In this document: piece by piece, positions 36,802 through 45,573 of the stretch
Numbering within the stretch: position 1 is the stretch's first letter
How the letters are laid out: each line of letters begins with the position of its first letter
Assembly: GCF_041103235.1 (NCBI RefSeq)
Contig: NZ_JBGCUN010000001.1
Span: 1,984,001-2,048,000, forward strand
Direction: 5' to 3'
DNA length: 64,000 bases
Origin: Yoonia sp. R2331
GTDB taxonomy: Bacteria; Pseudomonadota; Alphaproteobacteria; Rhodobacterales; Rhodobacteraceae
Program-made: the position numbers and the translations under genes
Notes under the pieces: generated by a model
Told to the model about the DNA's origin: nothing
What the model saw: only the letters and a program-made list of their open reading frames with translations
Databases searched by the model: none

Positions 36802-37922
36802 CACTGATCCCCCTGCAAGGTCACGCCGTCACGCAGCATCGGTTGCGTATATTGCAGATCACTGACCGGCCCGTTGATTGCAGAGACCAGAATCTCTTCT
36901 ATCGCAGCGTCCCGCTTTGCCTGTCGCTCGCTGCGCGAACCTTCCAGCACCAACGCGGTTTCGGTCAGATGCAGCACACCCATCGGCGTGTAATCAATCA
37001 AGGCGTCCGCGGCCGGCATCGGCCCCGCCAACACATAAGACTGTTTGCCGAACCCGGCTGTTGCCTGCTCTGGCCCCACGCCAAAGACGCCATAGAACCA
37101 ATCGGCATAGGCCCCGGCCCGCGCATAATGCTGATCCAGAAGGTCCTGATCGCCAATCCCGTTGCGGGTGTTTTCCACAAAATCCCACTGCGGACGCGGC
37201 ATCCGCGTGACATCTACACCGCAACCGGTTCCGATCAGATCAATCGGCACGCCGTCCGGCACATTGGCCACGCCCACCGTCTGCTGCGCGATCACCGTCA
37301 CTTGCGCCAGCTCCACACCCGGCGCCAGTTGCAGATTCCACGCCAGCCCGTTGCCGTCGCTTTGCAGGATCAGATAGACCGGCGCGCGGGTATCGGTGAC
37401 ATAGACATCGACAATATCCATCGTCTGCAGCCGCCCGCTCGGCAACGGGCGCGGCTTGCTCAGGTTTCTGACCTGATCTTCCAGCCAGTTCTCCGCCTGA
37501 TAGGCCAGCTGATCGTGTGTGATTGCGTGAATGCCGCTCTCGAAATAGCTGACCGCACCATAAACACTGGCAACAACCTCGCCGGGTGCGGGCGCGCGCG
37601 CGGTGCAATCATCCGCGACCAACGGCACAATGCCGCTTGGTTCCTGCCGCGTCTCACCGGGATGCGCGACCGCCACTTGCCGGATCAATGCATAGCCGTC
37701 AGTGGTGGCAATCCCCTTGGGGTGCAGCTTGCCCATCGACAAATCCCAATGCAGCAGATTGTCGTCAGCGCGGTCATTGATGCTGCCGCCAATCGACAGA
37801 CCACCGCCGCCAAAGGCACCATTCGGACCAACCAGCCCCAGCTCTTTCAGCCCTGCCCCGGTGCCAAGCATGACCACCGCGCAAAGCGAAACGGCGCCCA
37901 AAATGATCTCTTTCAATTCCAT
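36801..37922 (-). CDS. Unknown membrane-anchored protein (first of a pair)
   Basis: 373 residues from ATG 37922. One N-terminal membrane segment (ILGAVSLCAVVMLGTGAG), then a Gly-rich stretch (NGAFGGGGLSIGGSIND) and a large exported-looking domain with acidic and aromatic patches (VIAQQTVGVANVPDGVPIDL, WDFVENTRNG). Cysteines in VADDCTARAP and IGTGCGVDV could pair in the periplasm. Family not recognised. The stop overlaps the start of the next gene, so the two proteins are probably made together and may form a complex. Confidence 0.78.
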   Translation of the reverse strand: MELKEIILGAVSLCAVVMLGTGAGLKELGLVGPNGAFGGGGLSIGGSINDRADDNLLHWDLSMGKLHPKGIATTDGYALIRQVAVAHPGETRQEPSGIVPLVADDCTARAPAPGEVVASVYGAVSYFESGIHAITHDQLAYQAENWLEDQVRNLSKPRPLPSGRLQTMDIVDVYVTDTRAPVYLILQSDGNGLAWNLQLAPGVELAQVTVIAQQTVGVANVPDGVPIDLIGTGCGVDVTRMPRPQWDFVENTRNGIGDQDLLDQHYARAGAYADWFYGVFGVGPEQATAGFGKQSYVLAGPMPAADALIDYTPMGVLHLTETALVLEGSRSERQAKRDAAIEEILVSAINGPVSDLQYTQPMLRDGVTLQGDQ

Positions 37923-38008
37923 GCGGCCTGCTCCTGCCCCTTTTACTTGGGACAAGCCTGCACAGGAATTTCGGCCTCAATTGGGCGGCGCAGGGGTGAT
38001 TTTCGACA

Positions 38009-38488
38009 CTACTTGAACTGTTTATACATCACGTAGGCATCCACCATACCCAGCTTGGGATGATCGAACGCCGCCGGGATCGTGCCGACCGTCTCAAACC
38101 CCAGCCGACGCCACAACCGCACAGCGCCTGCATTGCTGGCCAAGACAAAGTTGAACTGCATGGCGCGATAACCCAGCGCGCGGGCCTGTTCCTGACTGGC
38201 CTCGCACATCTGCCCGGCCAGCCCACGCCCCCGCGCGGCGTCCCCGACGACATATCCGCAATTGCAGACATGCGCGCCGCCGCCGGGCTGGTTGGTGCGG
38301 ATGTAATAGGTGCCAACAATGGCCCCATCCACCTCGGTCACATAACAAGCAGCACCCCCCGTCCAATAGGCCAGCGCATCATCCCGGCTGATCGCTGGAT
38401 CCACGGCATAGGTCTCGCCTGCGCGAAACACCGGCTCCAGTAGCGCCCAGATCGCATCGTGATCGCTGGGCGCAGCGGCGCGGATCAT
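38009..38488 (-). CDS. GNAT-family N-acetyltransferase
   Basis: 159 residues with the acetyl-CoA signature [20 protein letters not shown] and the closing [16 protein letters not shown]. Substrate unknown; the [13 protein letters not shown] region is common in roseobacter members. The start ATG overlaps the apbC stop as ATGA (38485-38488), so it is co-translated with apbC. Confidence 0.9.
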   Translation of the reverse strand: MIRAAAPSDHDAIWALLEPVFRAGETYAVDPAISRDDALAYWTGGAACYVTEVDGAIVGTYYIRTNQPGGGAHVCNCGYVVGDAARGRGLAGQMCEASQEQARALGYRAMQFNFVLASNAGAVRLWRRLGFETVGTIPAAFDHPKLGMVDAYVMYKQFK

Positions 38489-39555
38489 GCCATGCCGCCC
38501 GCGATGAAACGCCTTGCCAGCGCGGCATAGGCCTCTGCCATCGGCCCATCGCCTGCGGCCACAGGCGTGCCCGCATCCCCGGCCAGCCGGGTGTCCAGAT
38601 CAATCGGCAAGCTGCCCAGGAACGGCGCGCCAATGCGCGCGGCTTCCGCCTCAACCCCGCCCGCACCAAAGATGTCGTGGGTCGCACCACAATCCGGGCA
38701 GACAAACTGCGACATGTTCTCGATCAGCCCCAGCACCGGTGTGTGCAGCGTCTTGAACATGTCCAGCGCCTTGCGCGCATCCAGCAGGGCCACATCCTGC
38801 GGCGTGCTGACCACCAGCGCGCCGGTCAGCTGCGTCTTTTGGCACAGCGTCAACTGCACATCCCCCGTGCCGGGCGGCAGATCGACCAGCAACACGTCCA
38901 GTTCGCCCCATTCCACCTGCCCCAGCATCTGTTGCAGCGCCCCCATCAGCATCGGCCCGCGCCAGACCACGGCCTTGTCGGGGTCCACCATCAGCCCAAT
39001 CGACATCATCGTGACCCCATGCGCCTGCAACGGGATGATCGTCTTGCCATCGGGGCTGCCGGGGCGCTTGTTGACACCCATCATGCGCGGCTGGCTGGGA
39101 CCGTAAATATCGGCATCCAACAGCCCCACGCGCCGCCCTTCCCTGGCCAAGGCGACGGCAAGATTGCTGGACACGGTGGATTTACCCACCCCGCCCTTGC
39201 CGGACCCGATGGCAATAATCCGGTCCACGCCCGCAGGCTTGCTCGGCCCCGCCTGTGGTTCCGGATGCCGGCCGACCTTCAGGCTTGGCGGCGCCTGTTG
39301 CGGCTTGGGCGCCGGACCATGTGCCGTCAGAATGACGCTCACCTGTGCTGCGCCCAACCCGATAACCGCCTGTTCGGCGGCCTGCCGGACGGGCTCCATC
39401 CGGGCGGCCATGGCCGCATCCGGCGCTTCGATGACAAACCGCACGGCGTCACCCTCGACCGTCAGCGCGCGGATCATATCGCGGCTCACCAAATCGCCGC
39501 CATCGGGCAGGCCAACGCGGGCCAAAGCCGCCAGAATGTCGTTTTTCTCTGCCAT
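38485..39555 (-). CDS. apbC: P-loop Fe-S cluster carrier ApbC/Mrp
   Basis: 356 residues from ATG 39555. An N-terminal MIP18/DUF59-like domain (residues 1-90) is followed by a Pro-rich linker. The P-loop ATPase has [18 protein letters not shown] (deviant Walker A). The C-x-x-C pair CPDC for the bridging cluster is in [16 protein letters not shown]. The protein carries and delivers 4Fe-4S clusters in the cytosol. The open frame extends to 39618 without support for an earlier start. Confidence 0.95.
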   Translation of the reverse strand: MAEKNDILAALARVGLPDGGDLVSRDMIRALTVEGDAVRFVIEAPDAAMAARMEPVRQAAEQAVIGLGAAQVSVILTAHGPAPKPQQAPPSLKVGRHPEPQAGPSKPAGVDRIIAIGSGKGGVGKSTVSSNLAVALAREGRRVGLLDADIYGPSQPRMMGVNKRPGSPDGKTIIPLQAHGVTMMSIGLMVDPDKAVVWRGPMLMGALQQMLGQVEWGELDVLLVDLPPGTGDVQLTLCQKTQLTGALVVSTPQDVALLDARKALDMFKTLHTPVLGLIENMSQFVCPDCGATHDIFGAGGVEAEAARIGAPFLGSLPIDLDTRLAGDAGTPVAAGDGPMAEAYAALARRFIAGGMA

Positions 39556-39796
39556 GATCGCCTCTTTGCTGAACGCCCAAACGCAAGGCAACATCGTTGA
39601 GACACATGCAAACCGCAAGGCCTCGCGGCGATTCTGCCTATTGTGTCAGCATTTTGAAGATTTACCCTTGGTCATCATGCACTTGGTGCATAGCCGCATT
39701 GCAGCATCATGCATTGTGCAATCGCAGCATATCCCTAAATCTGGTCCACGAGGCGCAATACGGCGCAACGCAGTGAAGAATGAAAAGAGACGCATG

Positions 39797-40009
39797 ATGG
39801 CATATACAAACACAAACACCGCTGGCCTGTCGCTGGCCGAAAAATTCGCAGACTTCCGGGCGCAGTGGGCAGAAGCCTCCGCCAAGCGGAAAGTCTTCCG
39901 CACAACCGTGGCCGAACTTGAAACCCTGTCCAGCCGCGAGCTGGCCGACCTCGGCATCAGCCGCGCGTCGATCAAGGCCGTCGCTTACGAAGCTGCCTAC
40001 GGCAAGTAA
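39797..40009 (+). CDS. DUF1127 small protein (CcaF1-like)
   Basis: 70 residues; the ATG at 39797 has AAGAGA 6 bases upstream, and an in-frame ATG at 39794 is possible. The C-terminal half is the DUF1127 motif LETLSSRELADLGISRASI, ending EAAYGK. The arginine-rich small proteins of this family include R. sphaeroides CcaF1, an RNA-binding protein encoded with the CcsR sRNAs. Here too the gene is followed after 16 bases by an array of CCTCCTCCC hairpins. Two inverted repeats (39677-39691 and nearby) lie upstream. Stress induction, known for the Rhodobacter operon, is inferred. Confidence 0.92.
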   Translation: MAYTNTNTAGLSLAEKFADFRAQWAEASAKRKVFRTTVAELETLSSRELADLGISRASIKAVAYEAAYGK

Positions 40010-40025
40010 GCCGACCGCATCGGGC

Positions 40026-40049
40026 CTGCTGCACCTCCTCCCGCGGCAG
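40026..40049 (+). ncRNA. Cuckoo RNA hairpin 1
   Basis: Stem 40026-40032 with 40043-40049 (one G-U pair), loop ACCTCCTCCC. It lies 16 bases after the DUF1127 stop. Confidence 0.85.
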
Positions 40050-40061
40050 TCCTGACCAGTG

Positions 40062-40096
40062 CCTGACCGGTCAACCTCCTCCCTGATCCGGCCAGG
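40062..40096 (+). ncRNA. Cuckoo RNA hairpin 2
   Basis: Stem CCTGACCGGTCA with TGATCCGGCCAGG (a bulge and a mismatch), loop core CCTCCTCCC at 40075-40083. Confidence 0.85.
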
Positions 40097-40108
40097 CCAG
40101 ACACAAGG

Positions 40109-40138
40109 TGGCGGCTCCACCTCCTCCCGGAGCCGCCA
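40109..40138 (+). ncRNA. Cuckoo RNA hairpin 3
   Basis: Perfect 10-bp stem 40109-40118 with 40129-40138, loop ACCTCCTCCC. Confidence 0.9.
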
Positions 40139-40156
40139 TTCTTGTCAAAACAGAAT

Positions 40157-40190
40157 ACGGGCCCGCCACCTCCTCCCGGCGCAAGCCCGT
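40157..40190 (+). ncRNA. Cuckoo RNA hairpin 4
   Basis: Outer stem ACGGGC/GCCCGT and inner CGCC/GGCG, separated by a small internal loop; loop core at 40169-40177. Confidence 0.88.
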
Positions 40191-40194
40191 TGGT

Positions 40195-40227
40195 CGAAGC
40201 CACCAACCTCCTCCCTGGCTGGTTTCG
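40195..40227 (+). ncRNA. Cuckoo RNA hairpin 5
   Basis: Imperfect stem CGAAGCCACCA with TGGCTGGTTTCG; loop core at 40207-40215, flanked by A on one side and T on the other as in copy 2. Confidence 0.85.
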
Positions 40228-40235
40228 ATGACACC

Positions 40236-40271
40236 GGCGCAAACTCCCACCTCCTCCCGGGGGAATGCGCC
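40236..40271 (+). ncRNA. Cuckoo RNA hairpin 6
   Basis: Outer stem GGCGCA/TGCGCC and inner CTCCC/GGGGG (one G-U), with an A-A internal loop; loop core at 40250-40258. Confidence 0.88.
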
Positions 40272-40280
40272 ACCAATAAG

Positions 40281-40325
40281 AACGGCGATGTGCACCTCCT
40301 CCCGCGCATCGCCGTTTCTTTTTGG
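40281..40325 (+). ncRNA. Cuckoo RNA hairpin 7 with terminator
   Basis: 13-bp stem 40281-40293 with 40304-40316 (one G-U), loop core at 40295-40303, followed by TTTCTTTTT. It serves as the Rho-independent terminator of the whole DUF1127-array transcript. From 40326 to 40495 nothing is recognised except A+T-rich palindromic words near 40425-40450. Confidence 0.92.
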
Positions 40326-40495
40326 GGAGTGCGAAAATCCGACCCTGTTCTGATACCGCCCCGAGGCACAACCACTGATCTGACGCCCCAGCCTTAACGC
40401 ATGTTCACATTTGGATATGCATGCAATGTGCATGCTTTGTGCACCGGATGCGCGGATTAACCCATTGTGCCAGAACAGGGTTAACGGAACTGGCG

Positions 40496-40948
40496 TTAAC
40501 TCCGCAGGTCCTTTGGGCTGCCCATGACCATATAGCTGGTGATCGACCTCACATGCGGAACGGTCCCCAAGGTATTGGTATGAAAGGCTTTGTAAGATGG
40601 CAGGTCTTCGACCTCGACGCGCAGCATATATTCGAACGCGCCCGCCACATTGTGGCATTCTGTGACCTCAGGTGCGGCTTTCATCGCGCGCTCAAAGGTG
40701 AATTGCGCAGACTTGGTATGCTCTGCCAGACCCACCGCAACATAGACGACATAGGCCTGCCCGGTGTGCATCGGGTCCAAACGTGCGAGGTAACCCTTAA
40801 TGATCCCCGCCCGCTCCATCTCGGTGACGCGCCGTGAACAGGCCGAGGGCGACAGCCCGACTTTTTCAGCCAGCACCAAGTTGCTGATCCGCCCATCGCG
40901 GGTCAATTCACGCAATATTTGCGCGCCAATTTCGTCAATTTTCAACAT
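40496..40948 (-). CDS. Lrp/AsnC-family transcriptional regulator
   Basis: 150 residues from ATG 40948. The N-terminal helix-turn-helix is ISNLVLAEKVGLSPSACSRR, and the C-terminal RAM (ligand-binding) domain contains VTECHNVAGAFEYMLRVEV. It is transcribed divergently from a LysE-type exporter, the standard arrangement for an amino-acid-responsive activator and its exporter. The open frame to 41248 runs across the exporter gene and is not used. Confidence 0.93.
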   Translation of the reverse strand: MLKIDEIGAQILRELTRDGRISNLVLAEKVGLSPSACSRRVTEMERAGIIKGYLARLDPMHTGQAYVVYVAVGLAEHTKSAQFTFERAMKAAPEVTECHNVAGAFEYMLRVEVEDLPSYKAFHTNTLGTVPHVRSITSYMVMGSPKDLRS

Positions 40949-41020
40949 AGGTTGCACAACTAGCACGAATTTCACACAGAATGCAATTTCATCGCGCCTA
41001 TTGCGATGTAGGATTGCGCA
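40949..41020. promoter_or_regulatory. Divergent control region lrp / lysE-like
   Basis: 72 bases between two divergent start codons. It holds A+T-rich tracts and the dyad-like words TTGCACAA (left) and GATTGCGCAATG (right, overlapping the exporter ATG). Lrp-family proteins bind degenerate sites of this kind; exact operators cannot be fixed by eye. Confidence 0.4.
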
Positions 41021-41617
41021 ATGACCTATGACCTCTTGATTGCCCTGATCGGCTTTGCCTTTGTCAGCTCTGCCACCCCCGGTCCAAACAACCTGATGTT
41101 GATGGCCTCTGGTGCCAATTTCGGGTTCCGGCGCACGATCCCGCATATGTTGGGGATCTCCTTGGGCCACGCTTTTATGGTCACCCTCGTCGGATTGGGT
41201 CTGGGGCAGATTTTTGAGCTCTACCCTGTCGCGCAGACGGTCATGCAACTGATCTCAACGCTCTATCTTCTTTATCTTGCTTGGAAAATTGCCACCGCTG
41301 CACCGCCCCGGACGGGCGAAGCGCGTGGCAAGCCCTTCACCTTTCTGCAAGCCGCCGCCTTTCAATGGGTCAACCCCAAGGCGTGGTACATGGCACTGAC
41401 GGCCATCTCCAATTTCACCCCCGGCGACGGCAGTCTGGGGCCCGTGGTGTTGGTGGCGGGTGTCTTTGCGATGACCAATTTTCCGTCGATTACCCTCTGG
41501 GCCACGCTTGGGACGCAGCTCAAGCGACTCTTGTCACGCCCGGGTCGGTTGCGGCTTTTTAACGGGGCAATGGCGCTTCTTTTGGTGTTAACCCTTTACC
41601 CCGTCTGGTTTGGTTAA
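41021..41617 (+). CDS. LysE/RhtB-family amino-acid exporter
   Basis: 198 residues, six hydrophobic helices. The family signature is near the N-terminus: VSSATPGPNNLMLMASGANFG. FQWVNPKAWYMALTAISNF is the conserved middle. The family exports amino acids such as lysine, homoserine or threonine; the substrate here is unknown. It is divergent from the Lrp-type gene and converges with uvrD (38-base gap, no clear terminator). Confidence 0.92.
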   Translation: MTYDLLIALIGFAFVSSATPGPNNLMLMASGANFGFRRTIPHMLGISLGHAFMVTLVGLGLGQIFELYPVAQTVMQLISTLYLLYLAWKIATAAPPRTGEARGKPFTFLQAAAFQWVNPKAWYMALTAISNFTPGDGSLGPVVLVAGVFAMTNFPSITLWATLGTQLKRLLSRPGRLRLFNGAMALLLVLTLYPVWFG

Positions 41618-41655
41618 CGGCCGCCTTTGGCGCGGTGTGTTAATCGGCAAGCGGG

Positions 41656-44265
41656 CTAAAACGGCACGTCGTCGGCGGCATCTGCATTCACCACAAACCG
41701 CGCCACGACCTTCTTGGACCCCGCCTTTTCAAAGTCGATATCCAGTTTATCCCCTTCGATTCCAACCACTTGACCATAGCCAAACTTTTGGTGGAACACC
41801 CGGTCGCCCGTGGTGAACGCGCTGACCGCGTCCAGATCAATCGTCATATTGCGTGCCTCACCGGGCATCGACATGCCGCGCTGCTGGCTTCGGTTCTGCA
41901 ACCGCCGCCACCCCGGAGAATTGTAAACATCTGATTTTGCGGCCTTTTCATGCAGGTCCGATCCCATCGCGCCCTGCATCGCGGGGCTGGCACTTGCCGA
42001 CATCCCCGCCGCACCAAAGCCCCCGCCATAAAGCCCCGGCGGCGTCAAAACCTCGACATTTTCGGGGGGCAATTCGTCTATGAAACGCGATGGCATCGCC
42101 GACTGCCATTGCCCGTAAACCCTTCTGTTTGCTGCGAAACTTATCGTGCAAATCTCTTCCGCGCGGGTGATGCCGACATAGGCCAGCCTGCGCTCTTCCT
42201 CTAGCCCCTTCAGCCCGCTCTCATCCATACTGCGCTGACTGGGGAACAGCCCATCTTCCCATCCGGGCAGGAAAATAACAGGGAATTCCAAACCCTTAGC
42301 TGCATGAAGCGTCATGATGCTGATCTTTTCTTCGGCATCCTCGGATTCGTTGTCCATGATCAACGCGACGTGTTCCAGGAACCCTTGCAGGTTGTCGAAA
42401 TTCTCCAGCGCCTTGACCAGTTCCTTGAGGTTCTCCAGCCGCCCCGGTGCCTCTGGCGTCTTGTCGTTTTGCCACATTTTGATGTAGCCCGACTGATCGA
42501 GTATGAGCTCTGCAAAGGCAATATGATTGCCAAGAATTGCCTCAGCACCAAGTCGCATATGTTGGGCTAATTTTGTTTGCCTCTCAAACTCTTCAATCAA
42601 AGCATTTAGGCGCGCTAGGTGCTTCTCTCGGCCTGCTTCGTACTCCGGCAGTTCATCTCTAAGCGCGTCAATTCGCTGCTGAAGAAGCACGGCTTCTTCT
42701 TCCGCTATCTCAGCGTTTTCTATACATTCTTTCGCGCGATGCTCCTGCCCCCCGTACCTTTGCAACTGCTGCCAAAATTCAACGACATCGATGAAGACTC
42801 GTAGTTCTTTGGCGCCAGCTCCCTTTATCTCACCACTCTCAAGACAAGAGGCTGCACCATCCAAGTTGATCATGCCGTTTTCACGCGCGGTACGCAGTAT
42901 CTTGGCGACGGATTTTTCCCCTAGTCCCCGCTTAGGCGTATTTACGATCCGCTCAAACGCCAGATCATTGTCGGGGCTGACGGCCAGCCGGAAATAGGCC
43001 ATTGCATCGCGGATCTCCATCCGTTCGTAAAACCGCGGCCCGCCGATCACGCGATAGGGCAGCCCTATGGTTAAGAACCGATCTTCAAAGGCCCGCATCT
43101 GATGACTGGCCCGGACCAAAATCGCCATATCATCCAGCGACTTACCATCCAATCCTCGCGTACCGCGCTGCAAGGCTTCCGCCTCTTCCCCGATCCAGCG
43201 CGCCTCTTCCTCACCATCCCAATGCCCAATCAACCGCACCTTCTCGCCGCCCTCGGCTTCCGTGAACAGCGTCTTGCCCAAACGGCCCTTATTGGCGGCA
43301 ATGACACCGGATGCAGCGGCAAGAATATGCGCTGTAGATCGGTAATTCTGCTCCAACCGGACAACAGTTGCGCCGGGAAAATCCTTTTCAAACCGCAGGA
43401 TATTGCCCACTTCGGCCCCACGCCAACCATAGATTGACTGGTCATCATCGCCCACGCAACAGATATTCTTGTGCCCACCCGCCAGTAGCCGCAGCCAGAG
43501 ATATTGGGCGACGTTTGTATCCTGATATTCGTCGACCAGTATGAAACGGAACCAGCGTTGGTACTGGTTCAGGATATCTTCATGGTTTTGGAATATGGTG
43601 ACCATGTGCAGCAGCAGATCGCCAAAATCGCAGGCATTCAGTTCCAGCAGCCGTTGTTGATAAGCCGCATAAAGCGCCACTCCCTTGTGGTCGAACGCAC
43701 CGCTGTCCGCGACCGGCACATTTTCAGGGGTTAACGCACGGTTCTTCCAGCCATCAATAATCCCCGCCAGCATCCGCGGCGGCCAGCGTTTTTCGTCGAT
43801 TCCTGCGGCAATAATTAATTGTTTCATAAGCCGCAGCTGGTCGTCGCTGTCCAAAATGGTGAAGTTCGACTTCAACCCGACCATCTCGGCATGCCTACGG
43901 AGTTGCTTCACACAGATGGCATGGAAAGTGCCCATCCACTGCATCGGCGTCTTGATACCAAATGGCTCGACCTCGAGCCGATCACGCATTTGCTTGGCTG
44001 CTTTGTTGGTGAACGTCACACACAAAATCTCTCTCGGAGTCGCACTGCCAGTAAACACTAGGTGTGCCAATCGGGTCATGAGAGCCTTGGTCTTGCCCGT
44101 CCCCGCCCCGGCAAGCATCAGGACCGGCCCCTCTAGCGCCTCAACAGCCGCCCTTTGTGCAGGGTTCAACCCCTCCAGATAGGGCGCCGACCGCCCCACC
44201 ATAGCCTGACGGCTCAGCGGAACGGCCGCAGCCTCAAAGGCATCATCTTCGCTAAAATGGCTCAT
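41656..44265 (-). CDS. uvrD: UvrD/PcrA-family DNA helicase with a coiled-coil insertion
   Basis: 869 residues from ATG 44265. Superfamily 1A motifs are in order: LAGAGTGKTKALMTRL (I), ILVDEYQDTNVAQY (II), CVGDDDQSIYGWRGAE (III), EQNYRSTAHIL (IV), MTLHAAKGLEFPVIF (V) and YVGITRAEE (VI). UvrD unwinds DNA in nucleotide-excision and mismatch repair. About residues 498-581 (42520-42776) form a helical, Glu/Leu/Arg-rich stretch (EEEAVLLQQRIDALRDELPE) in the 2B region, apparently replacing a short loop. The DNA there is more A+T-rich than the rest of the gene. The C-terminus ends in a Tudor-like domain (VFHQKFGYGQVVGI). Confidence 0.95.
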   Translation of the reverse strand: MSHFSEDDAFEAAAVPLSRQAMVGRSAPYLEGLNPAQRAAVEALEGPVLMLAGAGTGKTKALMTRLAHLVFTGSATPREILCVTFTNKAAKQMRDRLEVEPFGIKTPMQWMGTFHAICVKQLRRHAEMVGLKSNFTILDSDDQLRLMKQLIIAAGIDEKRWPPRMLAGIIDGWKNRALTPENVPVADSGAFDHKGVALYAAYQQRLLELNACDFGDLLLHMVTIFQNHEDILNQYQRWFRFILVDEYQDTNVAQYLWLRLLAGGHKNICCVGDDDQSIYGWRGAEVGNILRFEKDFPGATVVRLEQNYRSTAHILAAASGVIAANKGRLGKTLFTEAEGGEKVRLIGHWDGEEEARWIGEEAEALQRGTRGLDGKSLDDMAILVRASHQMRAFEDRFLTIGLPYRVIGGPRFYERMEIRDAMAYFRLAVSPDNDLAFERIVNTPKRGLGEKSVAKILRTARENGMINLDGAASCLESGEIKGAGAKELRVFIDVVEFWQQLQRYGGQEHRAKECIENAEIAEEEAVLLQQRIDALRDELPEYEAGREKHLARLNALIEEFERQTKLAQHMRLGAEAILGNHIAFAELILDQSGYIKMWQNDKTPEAPGRLENLKELVKALENFDNLQGFLEHVALIMDNESEDAEEKISIMTLHAAKGLEFPVIFLPGWEDGLFPSQRSMDESGLKGLEEERRLAYVGITRAEEICTISFAANRRVYGQWQSAMPSRFIDELPPENVEVLTPPGLYGGGFGAAGMSASASPAMQGAMGSDLHEKAAKSDVYNSPGWRRLQNRSQQRGMSMPGEARNMTIDLDAVSAFTTGDRVFHQKFGYGQVVGIEGDKLDIDFEKAGSKKVVARFVVNADAADDVPF

Positions 44266-44324
44266 GCGGCACAAGATAGCGGAAAACCCCGCACAGCAAA
44301 AGAGGTGTTCACATTCTGTTCCCA

Positions 44325-44358
44325 CCTTTCTTTTGAATAAAAATATGCCCGCCGGAGG
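44325..44358. repeat. Intergenic repeat element, diverged copy D
   Basis: CCTTTCTTTTGAATAAAAAT then ATGCCCGCCGGAGG resembles copies A to C in its opening purine/pyrimidine run. It is 60 bases upstream of uvrD on the minus strand and 70 upstream of the divergent dehydrogenase gene. Confidence 0.45.
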
Positions 44359-44427
44359 CTCCCTCGTTGTCCACCCCAACCGCCGCCCGCCTTTTCATTC
44401 TGCGACCGCTCCACTAGCGTCCGCGCG

Positions 44428-45573
44428 ATGAACCTGCACAGCCGATATCCCGCTCTGAGCGATCTGAAATCTCGTGCCCGGCGGCGCATCCCGCACTTCG
44501 TTTGGGAATACCTTGATAGTGCCACAGGTGACGAATCCACATTGCAGCGCAATCATGACGCCTTGCAGGACGTGATGCTGCGCACCTCGATCCTGCATGG
44601 CGAAGGCACGCCTGATTTGTCCACAACGCTCTTCGGGCAGGACTTTCCCCTGCCCTTTGGCGTGGCGCCTGTGGGCATGTCCGGGTTGATTTGGCCAGGG
44701 GCCGAACACAGTCTTGCCCGATTGGCCGCCGCTGAGGGAATGCCCTATTGTCTGTCCACAATGGCCAGCCAGACGCCAGAGGATCTGGCCGGATCGCTGG
44801 GGCCGAACGCGTGGTTTCAGCTTTATCCCCCGCGCGATCGCACGATCCTTGCGGATATGCTCAAACGGGCAAAGGACGCAGGCTTTACCGGTCTGATCCT
44901 GACAGTCGACGTGCCCGTCGCGTCGCGCCGTGAACGTCAGATCAGAGGCGGGATGACCAATCCGCCGACGATCACACCCAAAATTCTGGCTCAGATGGCG
45001 CTTTGCCCAGCATGGACCAATGGCATCCGCAAAACCGGCATGCCCCGTCCGAAGCTGATGGAAAGCTACACGACGGAACGTCGCGTGCTGCCGTCCAACG
45101 AACACATCGGATACCTGATGCGCACCTCCCCTGACTGGGATTACCTGAAAGAGCTGCGCGATGCCTGGGACGGGCCGCTCATTGTCAAAGGGGTGATGAA
45201 CCCCGGCGATGCCGCACGGCTCTCGGATGAAGGGGTCGATGCGATCTGGGTCAGCAACCATGCCGGACGCCAGTTTGCGGGGAGTGTGGCGACAATTGCC
45301 GCGCTTCCGGGGATTCGTGCCGCAACACAATTGCCGGTGATCTTTGACAGCGGCATTTCTGGCGGGTTGGATATCTTGCGCGCCATCGCGCTCGGCGCGG
45401 ATTTCGTGATGCTGGGACGGGCCTTTCACTATGGCTTGGGCGCGCTGGGGGATGTAGGTGCGCGTCATGTAGTGGACCTGCTGCGGCAGGACATGATCAG
45501 CAACATGGGACAAATCGGCGCCCGTCGACTTGGCGACCTGCCCGCAACAATCGCAACGCCAACACAAATTTGA
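44428..45573 (+). CDS. FMN-dependent alpha-hydroxy-acid dehydrogenase (L-lactate dehydrogenase type)
   Basis: 381 residues of TIM-barrel form. The N-terminal helix is ALSDLKSRARRRIPHFVWEY, phosphate and FMN contacts PFGVAPVGMSGLIWPGAE, and the active-site loop DAIWVSNHAGRQFAGS, where most relatives have SNHGGRQ. DSGISGGLDILRAIALGAD and VMLGRAFHYGLGA close the barrel. Such enzymes oxidise L-lactate, glycolate or mandelate; substrate not fixed. Divergent from uvrD. Confidence 0.9.
   Translation: MNLHSRYPALSDLKSRARRRIPHFVWEYLDSATGDESTLQRNHDALQDVMLRTSILHGEGTPDLSTTLFGQDFPLPFGVAPVGMSGLIWPGAEHSLARLAAAEGMPYCLSTMASQTPEDLAGSLGPNAWFQLYPPRDRTILADMLKRAKDAGFTGLILTVDVPVASRRERQIRGGMTNPPTITPKILAQMALCPAWTNGIRKTGMPRPKLMESYTTERRVLPSNEHIGYLMRTSPDWDYLKELRDAWDGPLIVKGVMNPGDAARLSDEGVDAIWVSNHAGRQFAGSVATIAALPGIRAATQLPVIFDSGISGGLDILRAIALGADFVMLGRAFHYGLGALGDVGARHVVDLLRQDMISNMGQIGARRLGDLPATIATPTQI

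Larger units (their letters stand above)
40026..40325 (+). ncRNA. Seven-copy cuckoo (CcsR-like) sRNA array
   Basis: Seven hairpins, each presenting exactly CCTCCTCCC in the loop, follow the DUF1127 stop codon without a gap large enough for another gene. Core positions are 40034, 40075, 40120, 40169, 40207, 40250 and 40295. The stems all differ in sequence, so structure and loop are conserved, not arms. The last hairpin ends in TTTCTTTTT and terminates the unit. R. sphaeroides has four such RNAs (CcsR1-4) processed from the DUF1127 mRNA. The loop is the complement of an extended Shine-Dalgarno sequence. Confidence 0.93.

Noticed and set aside
36843-38036. 397-codon plus-strand frame opposite the 36801-37922 gene
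   Set aside because: The minus-strand frame has a membrane anchor, a coupled start and normal composition; the plus frame is His/Arg-rich shadow sequence.
40021-40325. Array looks at first like a CRISPR
   Set aside because: The constant part is 9 bases, spacing is irregular, each unit folds on itself with its own arms, and no cas gene is near.
40059-40397. 112-codon frame across the CCTCCTCCC array
   Set aside because: It only reads the RNA hairpins (repeated Ser-Arg and HLLP stretches); changing stems and the terminator inside it argue for RNA, not protein.
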